The notes below the pieces were generated by a model. It was not told the DNA's origin, did not search any database, and was given only the letters and a program-made list of their open reading frames with translations. Made by a program: the position numbers and the translations under genes. From Streptomyces megasporus (GTDB lineage Bacteria; Actinomycetota; Actinomycetes; Streptomycetales; Streptomycetaceae), in the NCBI RefSeq assembly GCF_000718985.1, contig NZ_JODL01000044.1:3570-67569 (forward strand): a stretch of DNA of 64,000 bases, in the 5' to 3' direction. Each line of letters starts with the position of its first letter. The first letter of the stretch is position 1. Of this stretch, positions 7,360 to 15,927 are shown in pieces.

Positions 7360-9621
7360 GTGGGATCCCAGTCCACCGCCCGCACCACGACCACGTCCGG
7401 CTCTGCGCCACCTGTCCCGGCCAAGGGACTGGCCAGGCTGGGCCGCTGGCTGGCCCGCCGCCGGATTCTCGTGCTGCTGGTCACGTTCGTGGCCCTGGCC
7501 GTTGCGGTGCCTCTCGGCTCCGATGTGCAAAGCCTCCTGTCGGAGGGCGGCATCACGGTCCCGTCCTCGGAATCGGCCCGCGCCGATGATCTGCTCAACA
7601 CCCGGTTCGAGGGCGGCTCCCCACACCTGGTGTTCATCGCCGCCGCCGACACCGACATCGACACTCCTAAGGCCGCCAGGGCGGGAACCGCGCTGACCGA
7701 ACAACTGGCCCAAGAGCCCGGGGTGGTGCAGGCCGCCTCCTACTGGACTTTGGACGAGACCCCCATGCTTCGCTCCGAGGACGGCCGCAAGGGGCTGGTC
7801 ATGGTGCGGCTGGCCGGGGACGAGGACCAGGTCCGCGACACCGCAGCGAGGATCGTGCCCGAGGTGACCGGCCGGCAGGGCCCGCTGGAGGTCACCGCGA
7901 CCGGCGTGACCGCGGTCCGCATGGAGATCGAACAGCGCAGCGAGGAGGACCTGGTCAAGGCCGAGCTGCTGTCCGGCCCGCTGGTGCTGATCATCCTGCT
8001 GCTGGTGTTCGGCAGTGTCGTGGCCGCCGGCACCCCGCTGGCCGTCGGCGTCCTCGCCGTCATCGGCTCCTTCGTCATCCTGCGGCTGCTGGACATGGTC
8101 GTGCAGGTCTCGGTGTTCTCCGTCAACATCACCACCGCCCTCGGCCTGGGCCTGGCCATCGACTACAGCCTGTTCATCGTCACCCGCTACCGCGAAGAAC
8201 TCGCTCACGGCCGCACCGTGCACGAGGCCGTCGCCCAGTCGGTGCGCACCGCCGGCCGCACTGTGCTGTTCTCCGCCCTGACGGTGGCGTTGTCGCTGTC
8301 GGCGATGCTCGTCTTCCCCATGTACCACCTGCGGTCCTTCGCCTACTCCGGCATCGCGGTGGTGGCGCTGGCCGCGCTCGGTTCGGTGGTGGTCCTGCCC
8401 GCGCTGCTGGCCGTCCTCGGCCACCGTATCGACGCCCTCAACGTCCGCCGCCTGTGGCGCCGGGATGCCACGGCCGCTGCCGCGCGCACCGACCGGGAAG
8501 GGTTCTGGCACCAGCTGGCCATGGCGGTGATGCGCCGCCCCCTGCCCTTCGCGCTGACGATCGCGGCGATCCTGGTGGCGCTCGGGCTGCCGTTCCTGCG
8601 GGCGGAGTTCAGCGACAGCGACGACCGCGTCCTGCCGGCCGGCTCCCCCGCACACCAGGGCGCCCAGGTACTGCGCGAGGAATTCGACAACCGCGAAGGG
8701 TCGCCGCTGAACGTGGTCCTGCCCGACATCGCCCCCGATACGGCCTCTGACGAGGTGGCCGACTACGCCCGGCGCCTGTCCGAGGTGCCCGGCGTCACCC
8801 GCGTCGATGCGCTGACCGGCTCCTACCGCGACGGCAGGCGGATCGCCCCACCCGGCCCGGCCACCGAGCGGTTCACCGCCAAGACGGGCACCTGGCTGTC
8901 GGTGGTCTCCGACACCGAGCCGTACTCCGAGCGCGGCATGGACCTGGTCAGAACCATCCGCGACCTGCCCGCACCGGACACGGCCCTGGTGGGCGGGCAG
9001 GCCGCCCTGCTGGTGGACTCCAAAGCCACCATCGAGGACAAGCTGCCCTGGGCGCTGGGCATCATCGCGCTCTCCACGCTGGTGCTGCTGTTCTTGTTCA
9101 CCGGCAGCCTGCTGATCCCCCTCAAGGCCATCGTCCTCAACCTGCTCAGCCTCACGGCCACCTTCGGCGCGATGGTCTACATCTTCCAGGACGGGAACCT
9201 GCGCTGGCTGGTCGGCGACTTCACCGTCACCGGCACGCTCGACATCGACACCCCGGTCTTGATGTTCTGCGTCGCCTTCGGCCTGTCCATGGACTACGAG
9301 GTCTTCCTCCTGTCGCGGATCAAGGAGGAATACCACCGCACCGGCGACAACATCTCCGCCGTGGCCTGGGGCCTGGAACGCACCGGACGGCTGGTCACCG
9401 CGGCCGCCGCCCTGGTCGCCACCGTCCTGCTCGCCTTCGCCACCTCCTCCCTGACCCCCCTCAAACTCCTCGGCATCGGCCTCGCGCTGGCGGTGATCGT
9501 CGACGCCACCTTGGTCCGCGGCATCCTGGTACCGGCGTTCATGCGCCTGGCCGGCCGCGCCAACTGGTGGGCTCCCCGCCCTCTGGCCCGCCTGCACCGG
9601 AAGATCGGCCTGGACGACTAG
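7360..9621 (+). CDS. MmpL/RND-superfamily transporter
   Basis: GTG start with AAGGAGG five bases upstream. The 753-residue protein has two halves, each with one helix, a large extracytoplasmic loop and five or six helices. Family marks include GLGLAIDYSLFIVTRYREEL in the first half and FGLSMDYEVFLLSRIKEEY in the second (D-Y pairs of the proton relay). MmpL proteins export lipids or drugs using proton motive force. It follows a damaged two-component system that may once have controlled it. A 15-bp stem terminator follows its stop. Substrate unknown. Confidence 0.92.
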   Translation: MGSQSTARTTTTSGSAPPVPAKGLARLGRWLARRRILVLLVTFVALAVAVPLGSDVQSLLSEGGITVPSSESARADDLLNTRFEGGSPHLVFIAAADTDIDTPKAARAGTALTEQLAQEPGVVQAASYWTLDETPMLRSEDGRKGLVMVRLAGDEDQVRDTAARIVPEVTGRQGPLEVTATGVTAVRMEIEQRSEEDLVKAELLSGPLVLIILLLVFGSVVAAGTPLAVGVLAVIGSFVILRLLDMVVQVSVFSVNITTALGLGLAIDYSLFIVTRYREELAHGRTVHEAVAQSVRTAGRTVLFSALTVALSLSAMLVFPMYHLRSFAYSGIAVVALAALGSVVVLPALLAVLGHRIDALNVRRLWRRDATAAAARTDREGFWHQLAMAVMRRPLPFALTIAAILVALGLPFLRAEFSDSDDRVLPAGSPAHQGAQVLREEFDNREGSPLNVVLPDIAPDTASDEVADYARRLSEVPGVTRVDALTGSYRDGRRIAPPGPATERFTAKTGTWLSVVSDTEPYSERGMDLVRTIRDLPAPDTALVGGQAALLVDSKATIEDKLPWALGIIALSTLVLLFLFTGSLLIPLKAIVLNLLSLTATFGAMVYIFQDGNLRWLVGDFTVTGTLDIDTPVLMFCVAFGLSMDYEVFLLSRIKEEYHRTGDNISAVAWGLERTGRLVTAAAALVATVLLAFATSSLTPLKLLGIGLALAVIVDATLVRGILVPAFMRLAGRANWWAPRPLARLHRKIGLDD

Positions 9622-9650
9622 CCACCCCACCCGGAACGCGCGGGAAAGCA

Positions 9651-9689
9651 ACCGGGGGCGGCCGGGCACCACGTCCGGCCGCCCCCGGT
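9651..9689 (+). terminator. Rho-independent-like hairpin after the MmpL gene
   Basis: ACCGGGGGCGGCCGG and its exact complement form a 15-bp stem around a 9-nt loop, 30 nt after the MmpL stop. There is no T run, as is usual in actinomycetes. Confidence 0.75.
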
Positions 9690-9765
9690 CATCGCCGTTC
9701 CGGGTAAGGGCCGGGGGTCGGGTAGCGGACCCCTCGTCCGGCTTCGCGCAGGGGCGCGACGAAGT

Positions 9766-9791
9766 GACATATCAACGTCCGTTAGTGTGTC
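9766..9791. promoter_or_regulatory. Imperfect dyad upstream of the dsbA-VKOR-tlpA-ccdA cassette
   Basis: GACATATCAAC-GTCC-GTTAGTGTGTC pairs at 8 of 11 positions and lies in a locally AT-richer stretch about 85 nt before the dsbA-like start. It resembles ArsR/CadC-type operators (AT-rich arms) and could serve the ArsR regulator encoded in the same cassette. Inferred from position and symmetry only. Confidence 0.35.
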
Positions 9792-9875
9792 GATGCGTCG
9801 CCGGTGGCCGCTGTGCCGTGCCGGTGGGGGAGGCGCGTGTGCCCGTGTTCGTGTCCTCTCATCGGCTGAAGGCTC

Positions 9876-10538
9876 ATGACGAAGAACCTGAAGATCTCCC
9901 TCGCGCTGGTCGCCGTCGTCCTGGCGGTCGTCGGTGCGCTGCTGGCGGCCAACCGCACCCCGGAGGCGTCCGCGGAGGCGTCGGACGGGACGGCGGTCGC
10001 TCCGGCGTCGGTGCTGGTCCGCCCGGACAGTCACCGGCTGTCGACGGCGGAGGACGGCAAGGTGACGGTGGTGGAGTTCCTGGACCTGGAGTGCGAGTCG
10101 TGCCGGGCCGCATTCCCCGTCGTGGAGCAGCTTCGTGAGGAGTACGAGGGCCGGGTGACGTTCGTGATCCGGTACTTCCCGCTCCCCGGCCACAAGAACG
10201 CCGAGTTGGCCGCCCGCGCGGTGGAGGCCGCCGCCGCCCAGGGGGAGCTGGAGGCGATGTACACCAAGATGTACGAAACGCAGGAGAGCTGGGGGGATCA
10301 GCAGGTCTCGCACGAGGAGACCTTCCGCGGCTTCGCCCGCGAGCTGGGGCTGGACATGAAGCGGTTCGAGGCGGACTGGAAGGACCCGGCCACCGCGAAG
10401 CGGGTGGAGAAGGACCGCCGGGACGGCCTGATGCTGGGGGTGCAGGGCACGCCAACGTTCTTCGTCAACGGCCAGCGGCCCGAGATCACCTCGTATGAGG
10501 ACTTCAAGGCGGCCATCGAGGCGGAGCTGGCCAAGTGA
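9876..10538 (+). CDS. DsbA/thioredoxin-fold thiol:disulfide oxidoreductase, membrane-anchored
   Basis: The 220-residue protein has one N-terminal helix (residues 6-25) and then a DsbA-like thioredoxin domain: VVEFLDLECESCRAAFP with active site CESC, RYFPLPGHKNA, a helical insert, and the cis-Pro loop GTPTFFVNG. It would oxidize or isomerize thiols outside the membrane. Its stop overlaps the VKOR start (GTGA). VKOR re-oxidizes DsbA in actinobacteria, so the two form a complete disulfide-forming pair. First gene of the cassette. Confidence 0.88.
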   Translation: MTKNLKISLALVAVVLAVVGALLAANRTPEASAEASDGTAVAPASVLVRPDSHRLSTAEDGKVTVVEFLDLECESCRAAFPVVEQLREEYEGRVTFVIRYFPLPGHKNAELAARAVEAAAAQGELEAMYTKMYETQESWGDQQVSHEETFRGFARELGLDMKRFEADWKDPATAKRVEKDRRDGLMLGVQGTPTFFVNGQRPEITSYEDFKAAIEAELAK

Positions 10539-11179
10539 CCGTCGCCGCGCCGCCCGCCCCGGGCCGGGCGCCCGATGTCGAGGGCGCCGCTCCGGTGGGG
10601 CGGCGGATGCTGGCGGTCGTGCTGACCGTCGGAGGCGCGGTCGGGTTCCTGGCCGCCTTCGCGTTGGCGGTGGAGAAGATCGCCTTGCTGAAGGATCCCT
10701 CCTACCGCCCGTCGTGCAGCATCAACCCGGTGCTCAGCTGCGGGTCGGTGATGGCCACGCCGCAGGCGGAGGTGTTCGGGTTCCCCAACCCGCTGCTGGG
10801 CATCGCCGGTTTCGCGGTGGTGACCACGCTCGGGGTGGTGCTGTGGACCGGCGCGGTGCTGCCGCGCTGGATGTGGTGGGGGCTTGAGGCCGGGGTCGTC
10901 TTCGGTGTGGGGTTCGTGCACTGGCTGATCTTCCAGAGCCTGTACCGGATCGACGCGCTGTGCCCGTACTGCATGGCCGTCTGGGCGGTGATGATCCCCG
11001 TCTTCTGGTACACCACCGTGCACGCCGTCACCCGCGGGCGGCTGCCCGTGCCGCGGGGGGTGCGGCGGGCGGCGAGCGTGGTGGCCGGCTACCACGGGGT
11101 GGTGCTCACCTGCTGGTACCTGGCCATCGCCGTGCTGATCCTTCAGCGGTTCTGGCTGTACTGGACCACCCTCCTCTGA
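10535..11179 (+). CDS. Vitamin K epoxide reductase (VKOR) family membrane protein
   Basis: The 214-residue protein has about five helices, loop cysteines in SCSINPVLSCGSVM, and the helix-4 active site DALCPYCMAVW (CPYC). Bacterial VKOR passes electrons from DsbA to menaquinone. It overlaps the dsbA-like gene and precedes tlpA. A degenerate C-terminal remnant of a second copy is at 22189-22320. Confidence 0.92.
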   Translation: MTVAAPPAPGRAPDVEGAAPVGRRMLAVVLTVGGAVGFLAAFALAVEKIALLKDPSYRPSCSINPVLSCGSVMATPQAEVFGFPNPLLGIAGFAVVTTLGVVLWTGAVLPRWMWWGLEAGVVFGVGFVHWLIFQSLYRIDALCPYCMAVWAVMIPVFWYTTVHAVTRGRLPVPRGVRRAASVVAGYHGVVLTCWYLAIAVLILQRFWLYWTTLL

Positions 11180-11218
11180 CCCCGCCCACTTTGTGTGTCC
11201 CCGTCGAAGGTGCCTGTG

Positions 11219-11818
11219 ATGACCGTTTCTTCCCGCGGAGGTGCGCGGATACCGCGCCGCACCGCCCTTGCCGCTCTGCCGCTGGCCGTGCTCGCGGCCG
11301 TCGGCTGCGCCCCGCAGTCCGAGGACGCCCCCTCCGGCGGCGAGGCCGCCGACCGGCGGCAACTGCTGCACATCCCGGCCGCCGACCGGCAGGCGGCACC
11401 GGATGTGCGGGGCGAGACGTTGACCGGCGAGGAGCTCGCGCTGGCCGACTTTCGCGGCAAGATCGTGGTGCTCAACGTGTGGGGCTCGTGGTGCGCGCCG
11501 TGCCGGGCCGAGGCACCGCACCTGCAGAAGGTCTCCCAGGCCACCAAGGACCAGGGCGTGGTCTTCCTCGGGATCAACACCCGGGACGCCACCAGGGACA
11601 ACGCGCTGAACTTCGAGGAGAGCTACGGCATCACCTACCCCAGCCTGTGGGATCCGGCCGGGCGGCAGCTGCTGAAGTTCAAGGGCACCCTCGCGCCCTC
11701 GGCGATCCCCAGCACGGTCGCCATCGACCGTAAGGGGCGGATCGCCGCCCGCGCGCTGAAGGCCCTGGACGAGACCGAGCTGCGCTGGCTGATCGACCCC
11801 GTGCTGAAGGAGGGCTGA
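11219..11818 (+). CDS. TlpA/ResA-like thioredoxin lipoprotein
   Basis: About 199 residues from the ATG at 11219 (a GTG at 11216 and one at 11195 are alternatives). A twin-arginine/lipoprotein-type leader ends at the Cys of AVGCAP. The mature part is a thioredoxin fold with active site WCAPC (VWGSWCAPCRAEAPHL), FLGINTRD and cis-Pro SAIPST. It reduces apocytochrome c or Sco1/CuA thiols outside the membrane, receiving electrons from CcdA encoded next. It is closely similar to the copy at 21528-22133. Confidence 0.9.
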   Translation: MTVSSRGGARIPRRTALAALPLAVLAAVGCAPQSEDAPSGGEAADRRQLLHIPAADRQAAPDVRGETLTGEELALADFRGKIVVLNVWGSWCAPCRAEAPHLQKVSQATKDQGVVFLGINTRDATRDNALNFEESYGITYPSLWDPAGRQLLKFKGTLAPSAIPSTVAIDRKGRIAARALKALDETELRWLIDPVLKEG

Positions 11819-11821
11819 GCC

Positions 11822-12574
11822 GTGCAGATCGCCGCCGGTGTGGAGACCACCGTGCTGACCGGGTCGCTGCTGCTGGCACTGCCGATCGCCGCCCTGGCCG
11901 GCGCGGTGTCGTTCTTCTCTCCCTGTGTGCTGCCGCTGGTGCCCGGCTACCTGTCCTACGTCACCGGGATCAGCGGCGCGGACCTCGCCGAGGCCCGGCG
12001 CGGCCGCATCCTGGGCGGGACGCTGCTGTTCCTGGCCGGGTTCACGGCCGTGTTCGTCTCCTTCGGCGCCGCGTTCGGCTACGCCAGCAACACCCTGCTG
12101 GAACACCAGGAGATCCTGATCCGGGTACTGGGGGCGGCGACCATCGCCATGGGCCTGTCGTTCATGGGGGTGCTGCCGGGGATGAACCGGGAGTGGCGGC
12201 TGCACCGCCGCCCGGCGGCCGGATGGGCCGGGGCCCCGATGCTGGGAGTGCTGTTCGGTCTGGGCTGGACCCCGTGCATCGGCCCCACCCTGGCCGCCGT
12301 CCAGGCCCTGGCCTTCACCGAGGCCAGCGCCGGTCGCGGCGCGGTGCTCACCGTCGCCTACTGCGCCGGGCTGGGGCTGCCCTTCCTGGCGGCGGGCCTG
12401 GCGTTCCGCAAGGCGCTCGGGGTCTTCGCCTGGGTCAAGGCCCACTACTAGTGGGTGATGCGCGCCGGCGGCGGCATGATGATCGCCACCGGCCTGCTGA
12501 TGGTCACCGGGGTGTGGAGCTACCTGATCGGCCAGATGCAGTCCTGGTCCGCCGGCTTCACCGTCGGCATCTGA
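11822..12574 (+). pseudogene. CcdA/DsbD-like electron carrier with an in-frame amber stop
   Basis: The reading frame gives a six-helix CcdA protein ([36 protein letters not shown], the two reactive Cys-Pro sites). A TAG at 12449-12451 stops it at residue 210 (WVKAHY-stop). In the same frame it continues WVMRAGGGMMIA ... QSWSAGFTVGI to a TGA at 12572. The intact second copy at 20769-21524 has Gln (CAG) at this position, so one C-to-T change explains the stop. The last helix is lost unless the stop is read through. The redundant intact copy may have relaxed selection. Confidence 0.88.
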
Positions 12575-12644
12575 CAACCGCCCGGCCGCGCCACGGCCCG
12601 AGCCCGGGCGGACACCGACAAGACACCGAATGAGGACACCTGCA

Positions 12645-13019
12645 GTGAACGTGGAACGGCCGGACGCGGATTCTTGTGATCTGCTGTGCCTGGACCTGCC
12701 GGTCGCCGAGGACATCCGCACCCGCATGCCGCCGCTGCCCGCCCTGGAACAGGCCGCCGCGGCCGCCAAGGCGCTGGCGGACCCCACCCGCCTGACGGTG
12801 GCCGCCGCCCTGGCCGCGGGCGGGGAGCTGTGCGTGTGCGACCTGGCCTGGGTCGTCGGCCAGGCCCAGAACCTGGTCTCCCACCACCTGCGGCACCTGC
12901 GCACCGCCGGCCTGGCCGCCTCCCGCCGCGACGGCCGGCTGGTGATGTACACCCTCACCGACCGCGGCCACGCCCTGCTGTCCACGCTGCTCGCCCCCAC
13001 CACCGCCACGCCGGCCTGA
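12645..13019 (+). CDS. ArsR-family repressor with CadC-like four-cysteine site
   Basis: From a GTG preceded by GAGGA (an ATG at 12630 is an alternative) the product has about 124 residues: an N-terminal CDLLCLDLP, ALADPTRLTVAAAL, the alpha-3 site ELCVCDLA, and the recognition helix AQNLVSHHLRHLR. The N-terminal Cys pair together with CVC matches the Cd/Pb/Bi site of CadC (Cys 7, 11, 58, 60). It is likely the sensor of this cassette. A frameshifted homologue is at 20335-20721. Confidence 0.87.
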   Translation: MNVERPDADSCDLLCLDLPVAEDIRTRMPPLPALEQAAAAAKALADPTRLTVAAALAAGGELCVCDLAWVVGQAQNLVSHHLRHLRTAGLAASRRDGRLVMYTLTDRGHALLSTLLAPTTATPA

Positions 13020-13056
13020 CCCGGCCCACCCGCGCCACACGAACGGACACCACCAG

Positions 13057-13749
13057 ATGAATCCGCGCACCCCCCGCGCCCGGCGAGCCGCCGCGGCCGC
13101 GTTCGCGCTGACCGCCGCTCTCACCCTGGCCGCCTGCGGCCAGGACGCCCCCGCCCCGCCGGGCGAGGCCAAGCCCGGCGTCTCCCGCGCCGACGACGCC
13201 TCCCCGTACAAGGGGACGGAACTCACCACCCCCTTCGCCAAGCCGGACCTGCAGCTCACCGACGACCAGGGCAAGCCGTTCGACCTGCGCAAGGACACCG
13301 CGGGCCGCACGGTGCTGCTCTTCTTCGGCTACACCAACTGCCCCGACGTGTGCCCCACCACCATGGGCGACCTCTCCACCGCCCTGGCCCGCCAGCCCCA
13401 GAGCGTGCGCGACAACGTCGAGGTCGTCTTCGTCACCACCGACCCCGAACGCGACACCCCCGAAAGCCTGGACACGTGGCTGGCCGCCTTCGGCGAGAAC
13501 TTCACCGGCCTCTCCGGCGACCTGGCCAAGGTCAAGAAGGCCGCGCTCGGCGTCGGCATCTCGGTGGACGACCCCACAAAGCACCACGACGGCACCGTCA
13601 CCTCCGACCACGGCACCCAGGTCATCGCCTTCACCCCCGACGACAACCAAGGCCGGGTCGTGTACACCAGCGGCACCACGGTCGACGACTTCGCCCACGA
13701 CCTGCCGCTGCTGACCCGGGGCGTGCACACAGACGCGAGGCAGCAGTGA
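13057..13749 (+). CDS. SCO1/SenC-family copper chaperone lipoprotein
   Basis: The 230-residue protein has a lipoprotein leader (LTLAACGQ) and a thioredoxin-like SCO domain with the copper-binding Cys pair in GYTNCPDVCPTTMG and the distal His in TSDHGTQV. It delivers copper to the CuA site of cytochrome oxidase or acts as a thiol reductase. TlpA and CcdA nearby supply reductant for such proteins. A fragment of a second copy, spliced onto an ATPase, is at 19961-20330. Confidence 0.92.
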   Translation: MNPRTPRARRAAAAAFALTAALTLAACGQDAPAPPGEAKPGVSRADDASPYKGTELTTPFAKPDLQLTDDQGKPFDLRKDTAGRTVLLFFGYTNCPDVCPTTMGDLSTALARQPQSVRDNVEVVFVTTDPERDTPESLDTWLAAFGENFTGLSGDLAKVKKAALGVGISVDDPTKHHDGTVTSDHGTQVIAFTPDDNQGRVVYTSGTTVDDFAHDLPLLTRGVHTDARQQ

Positions 13750-13789
13750 CCCCTCACAAGCCCCTTCCGAGGCATCGGGACGGCAGCGC

Positions 13790-15394
13790 ATGACCGCCGT
13801 CACCCCTGCCACGTCCGACAGACGGCCCCCCGCGGAGCCGGGCGGATCCGCAGGGACCCGCGGCGCCCGCCGGATACGGGGACTGCACCGCCCGGCCCAG
13901 GCGGTGCTGTCCGGGCTCCTGCTCTATGCCAGCTTCCCGCCGCGACCGCTGTGGTGGCTGGCGCCGGTGGCCTTCGCGCTGCTCGCCCGCGGCATCCGCG
14001 GCCGGCGGCTGCGGGACGGGCTCGTGGGCGGTTACCTGGCCGGGCTCGGCTTCTTCCTGCCACTGCTGGTGTGGACCGGCGAAGAAGTCGGTCCCCTGCC
14101 GTGGCTGGCCCTCGCCGCGGTGGAGGCGGCCTTCATCGCCGCCGCCGGGGCCGGTGTGGCGCTGGTGGGCCGGCTGCGGGGGTGGCCGATATGGGCGGCC
14201 GCAGTCTGGGTCACGGTCGAGGGGGCCCGCGCCCGTGTGCCGTTCGGTGGGTTCCCCTGGGGCAAGGTGGCGTTCGGCCAGGCCGAGGGGTGGTTCCTGC
14301 CGCTGGCCGCGGTCGGCGGCACCCCACTGGTCGGCTTCGCGGTCGCGCTGGCCGGCTTCGCGCTGGCCGACCTCACCGGCCACCTGCGGCGATCCGGTCG
14401 CCGAGCCGCAGCGCTGGCGGCCCTCGGGTGCGTCACCGCCCCGGTGGCCGCGGCGTTCGCCGCGCTGCCGCTGGTCAGCACCCGAGCCCAGGACGGCACC
14501 GCGACCGCCGCCGTCATCCAGGGCAACGTGCCCCGCGCCGGTCTGGACTTCAACGACCAGCGGCGCGCGGTGCTCGACAACCACGCCCGCCGCACGGTCG
14601 AACTCGCCGACGACGTCCGTGCGGGCCGCGCTCCGCGCCCGGACTTCGTGCTCTGGCCGGAGAACTCCTCCGACCTCGACCCCTACCGCAACGCCGACGC
14701 CCGCGCCGTCATCGAGCAGGCCGTCGCCGCCATCGGCGCCCCCACCTCGATCGGCGCCGTCCTCACCCCCGAGACCGGGCCCCTGCGCAACACCCAGATC
14801 CTGTGGGATCCCCGCCGCGGGTCGGTCCAGGAGTACGACAAGCGCCGGATCCAGCCCTTCGGCGAGTACATCCCCCTGCGGCCCCTGGCCAGGGTCTTCA
14901 GCTCCGACGTCGACCGTGTGCGGCGGGATTTCGGCCGTGGCCGCGAGGTGGGGGTCTTCGACATGGCCGGCACCCGGGTGGGCCTGGTGACCTGCTACGA
15001 GACCGCCTTCGACGACACGGTGCGCGACACCGTGACCGCCGGCGCCCACATTCTCTCCGTGCCCAGCAACAACGCCACCTTCGGCCGCACCGAGATGACC
15101 TATCAGCAGCTGGCCATGTCCCGTCTGCGCGCCGTCGAACACAGCCGCGCCGTTCTCGTTCCGGTCACCAGCGGGGTCAGCGCCGTCATCCTGCCCGACG
15201 GCACCGTCGCCCAGCGCACCGACCTCTTCACCGCCGACGCGCTCGTCGCCCGGGTGCCCCGCCGCTCCTGGCTCACCCCCGCCACCCGCCTCGGCGCGCT
15301 CCCCGAAGCCGCCCTGGCCGCCATCGCCGCGGCGGGCACCGCCGTCGCCGCGGCGCGCAGCCGCCGCGGCGGGCGACAGGCTCCGGCAGGCTGA
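13790..15394 (+). CDS. lnt: Apolipoprotein N-acyltransferase
   Basis: The 534-residue protein has the N-terminal helices of Lnt and a C-terminal nitrilase-like domain. The catalytic triad is visible: Glu in LWPENSSDLD, Lys in YDKRRIQPFGEYIPL and Cys in LVTCYETAFDD. It N-acylates lipoproteins such as the TlpA and SCO1 encoded just upstream. A truncated, frameshifted second copy is at 19315-19693. With lspA at 1049 the island carries two lipoprotein-maturation enzymes. Confidence 0.92.
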   Translation: MTAVTPATSDRRPPAEPGGSAGTRGARRIRGLHRPAQAVLSGLLLYASFPPRPLWWLAPVAFALLARGIRGRRLRDGLVGGYLAGLGFFLPLLVWTGEEVGPLPWLALAAVEAAFIAAAGAGVALVGRLRGWPIWAAAVWVTVEGARARVPFGGFPWGKVAFGQAEGWFLPLAAVGGTPLVGFAVALAGFALADLTGHLRRSGRRAAALAALGCVTAPVAAAFAALPLVSTRAQDGTATAAVIQGNVPRAGLDFNDQRRAVLDNHARRTVELADDVRAGRAPRPDFVLWPENSSDLDPYRNADARAVIEQAVAAIGAPTSIGAVLTPETGPLRNTQILWDPRRGSVQEYDKRRIQPFGEYIPLRPLARVFSSDVDRVRRDFGRGREVGVFDMAGTRVGLVTCYETAFDDTVRDTVTAGAHILSVPSNNATFGRTEMTYQQLAMSRLRAVEHSRAVLVPVTSGVSAVILPDGTVAQRTDLFTADALVARVPRRSWLTPATRLGALPEAALAAIAAAGTAVAAARSRRGGRQAPAG

Positions 15395-15429
15395 GCACCC
15401 GGGGCGCCGCACGGGGGCCCGTTCCCCCT

Positions 15430-15720
15430 CTATGCCTCCAGCGGTACTCCGGCCGACGTCAGCAGCGCGGCGAGATCGTCGGGGATGGGCAGGGGCGTGG
15501 CGGGTCCGGCCCGGGTGCGGCCGGTGGGGTGCTCCCCGGCCGCCGAACCCGGCGCGGCCACCGCCAGGCGCACGAGCTGACCGAGGATCTCCGCAGGTCG
15601 TGGTCGCGTACCGCGAGGCGGAGCATCACCGTATGGGTGCGGGTGTGCGGCCACGGCCAGGACTGGGACAGGAGGTGGGCGCGCTCGGCGGCGCGGCACC
15701 CGGGCGGCCCGCCGGTCCTG
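15430..15720 (-). pseudogene. DUF3703-like remnant
   Basis: On the minus strand two frames give ERAHLLSQSWPWPHTRTHTVML and LAVRDH, then, after a shift, AEILGQLVRLAVAAPGSAAG and TPLPIPDDLAALL ending at 15430. This order matches my memory of DUF3703 proteins (AHILSQ ... H-x-R-x-H, GQ-x-x-R, PMPVPxDL). No start codon or N-terminus remains. Such proteins sit beside metal P-type ATPases and multicopper oxidases. The name is uncertain; the presence of a frameshifted coding remnant is firmer. Confidence 0.5.
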
Positions 15721-15927
15721 AAATAAGGCCGACGCCCTGGGCGCCACCGCCATCAGGGCCCACCGCGAGCCGGAGTCGGGGACGTCCACCGCCCAACCGA
15801 TCGGTCGCCGATGCCCCGAGCCGGCCGCCTGCCGGGCAGCCGTGCGCTCCCGACGACTACCGCTGCGAGGCCGACGAGCAGGCCGGCGCGGTGACGGAAT
15901 CCCCCTTGGACGCTGCGGAGGTGCGTC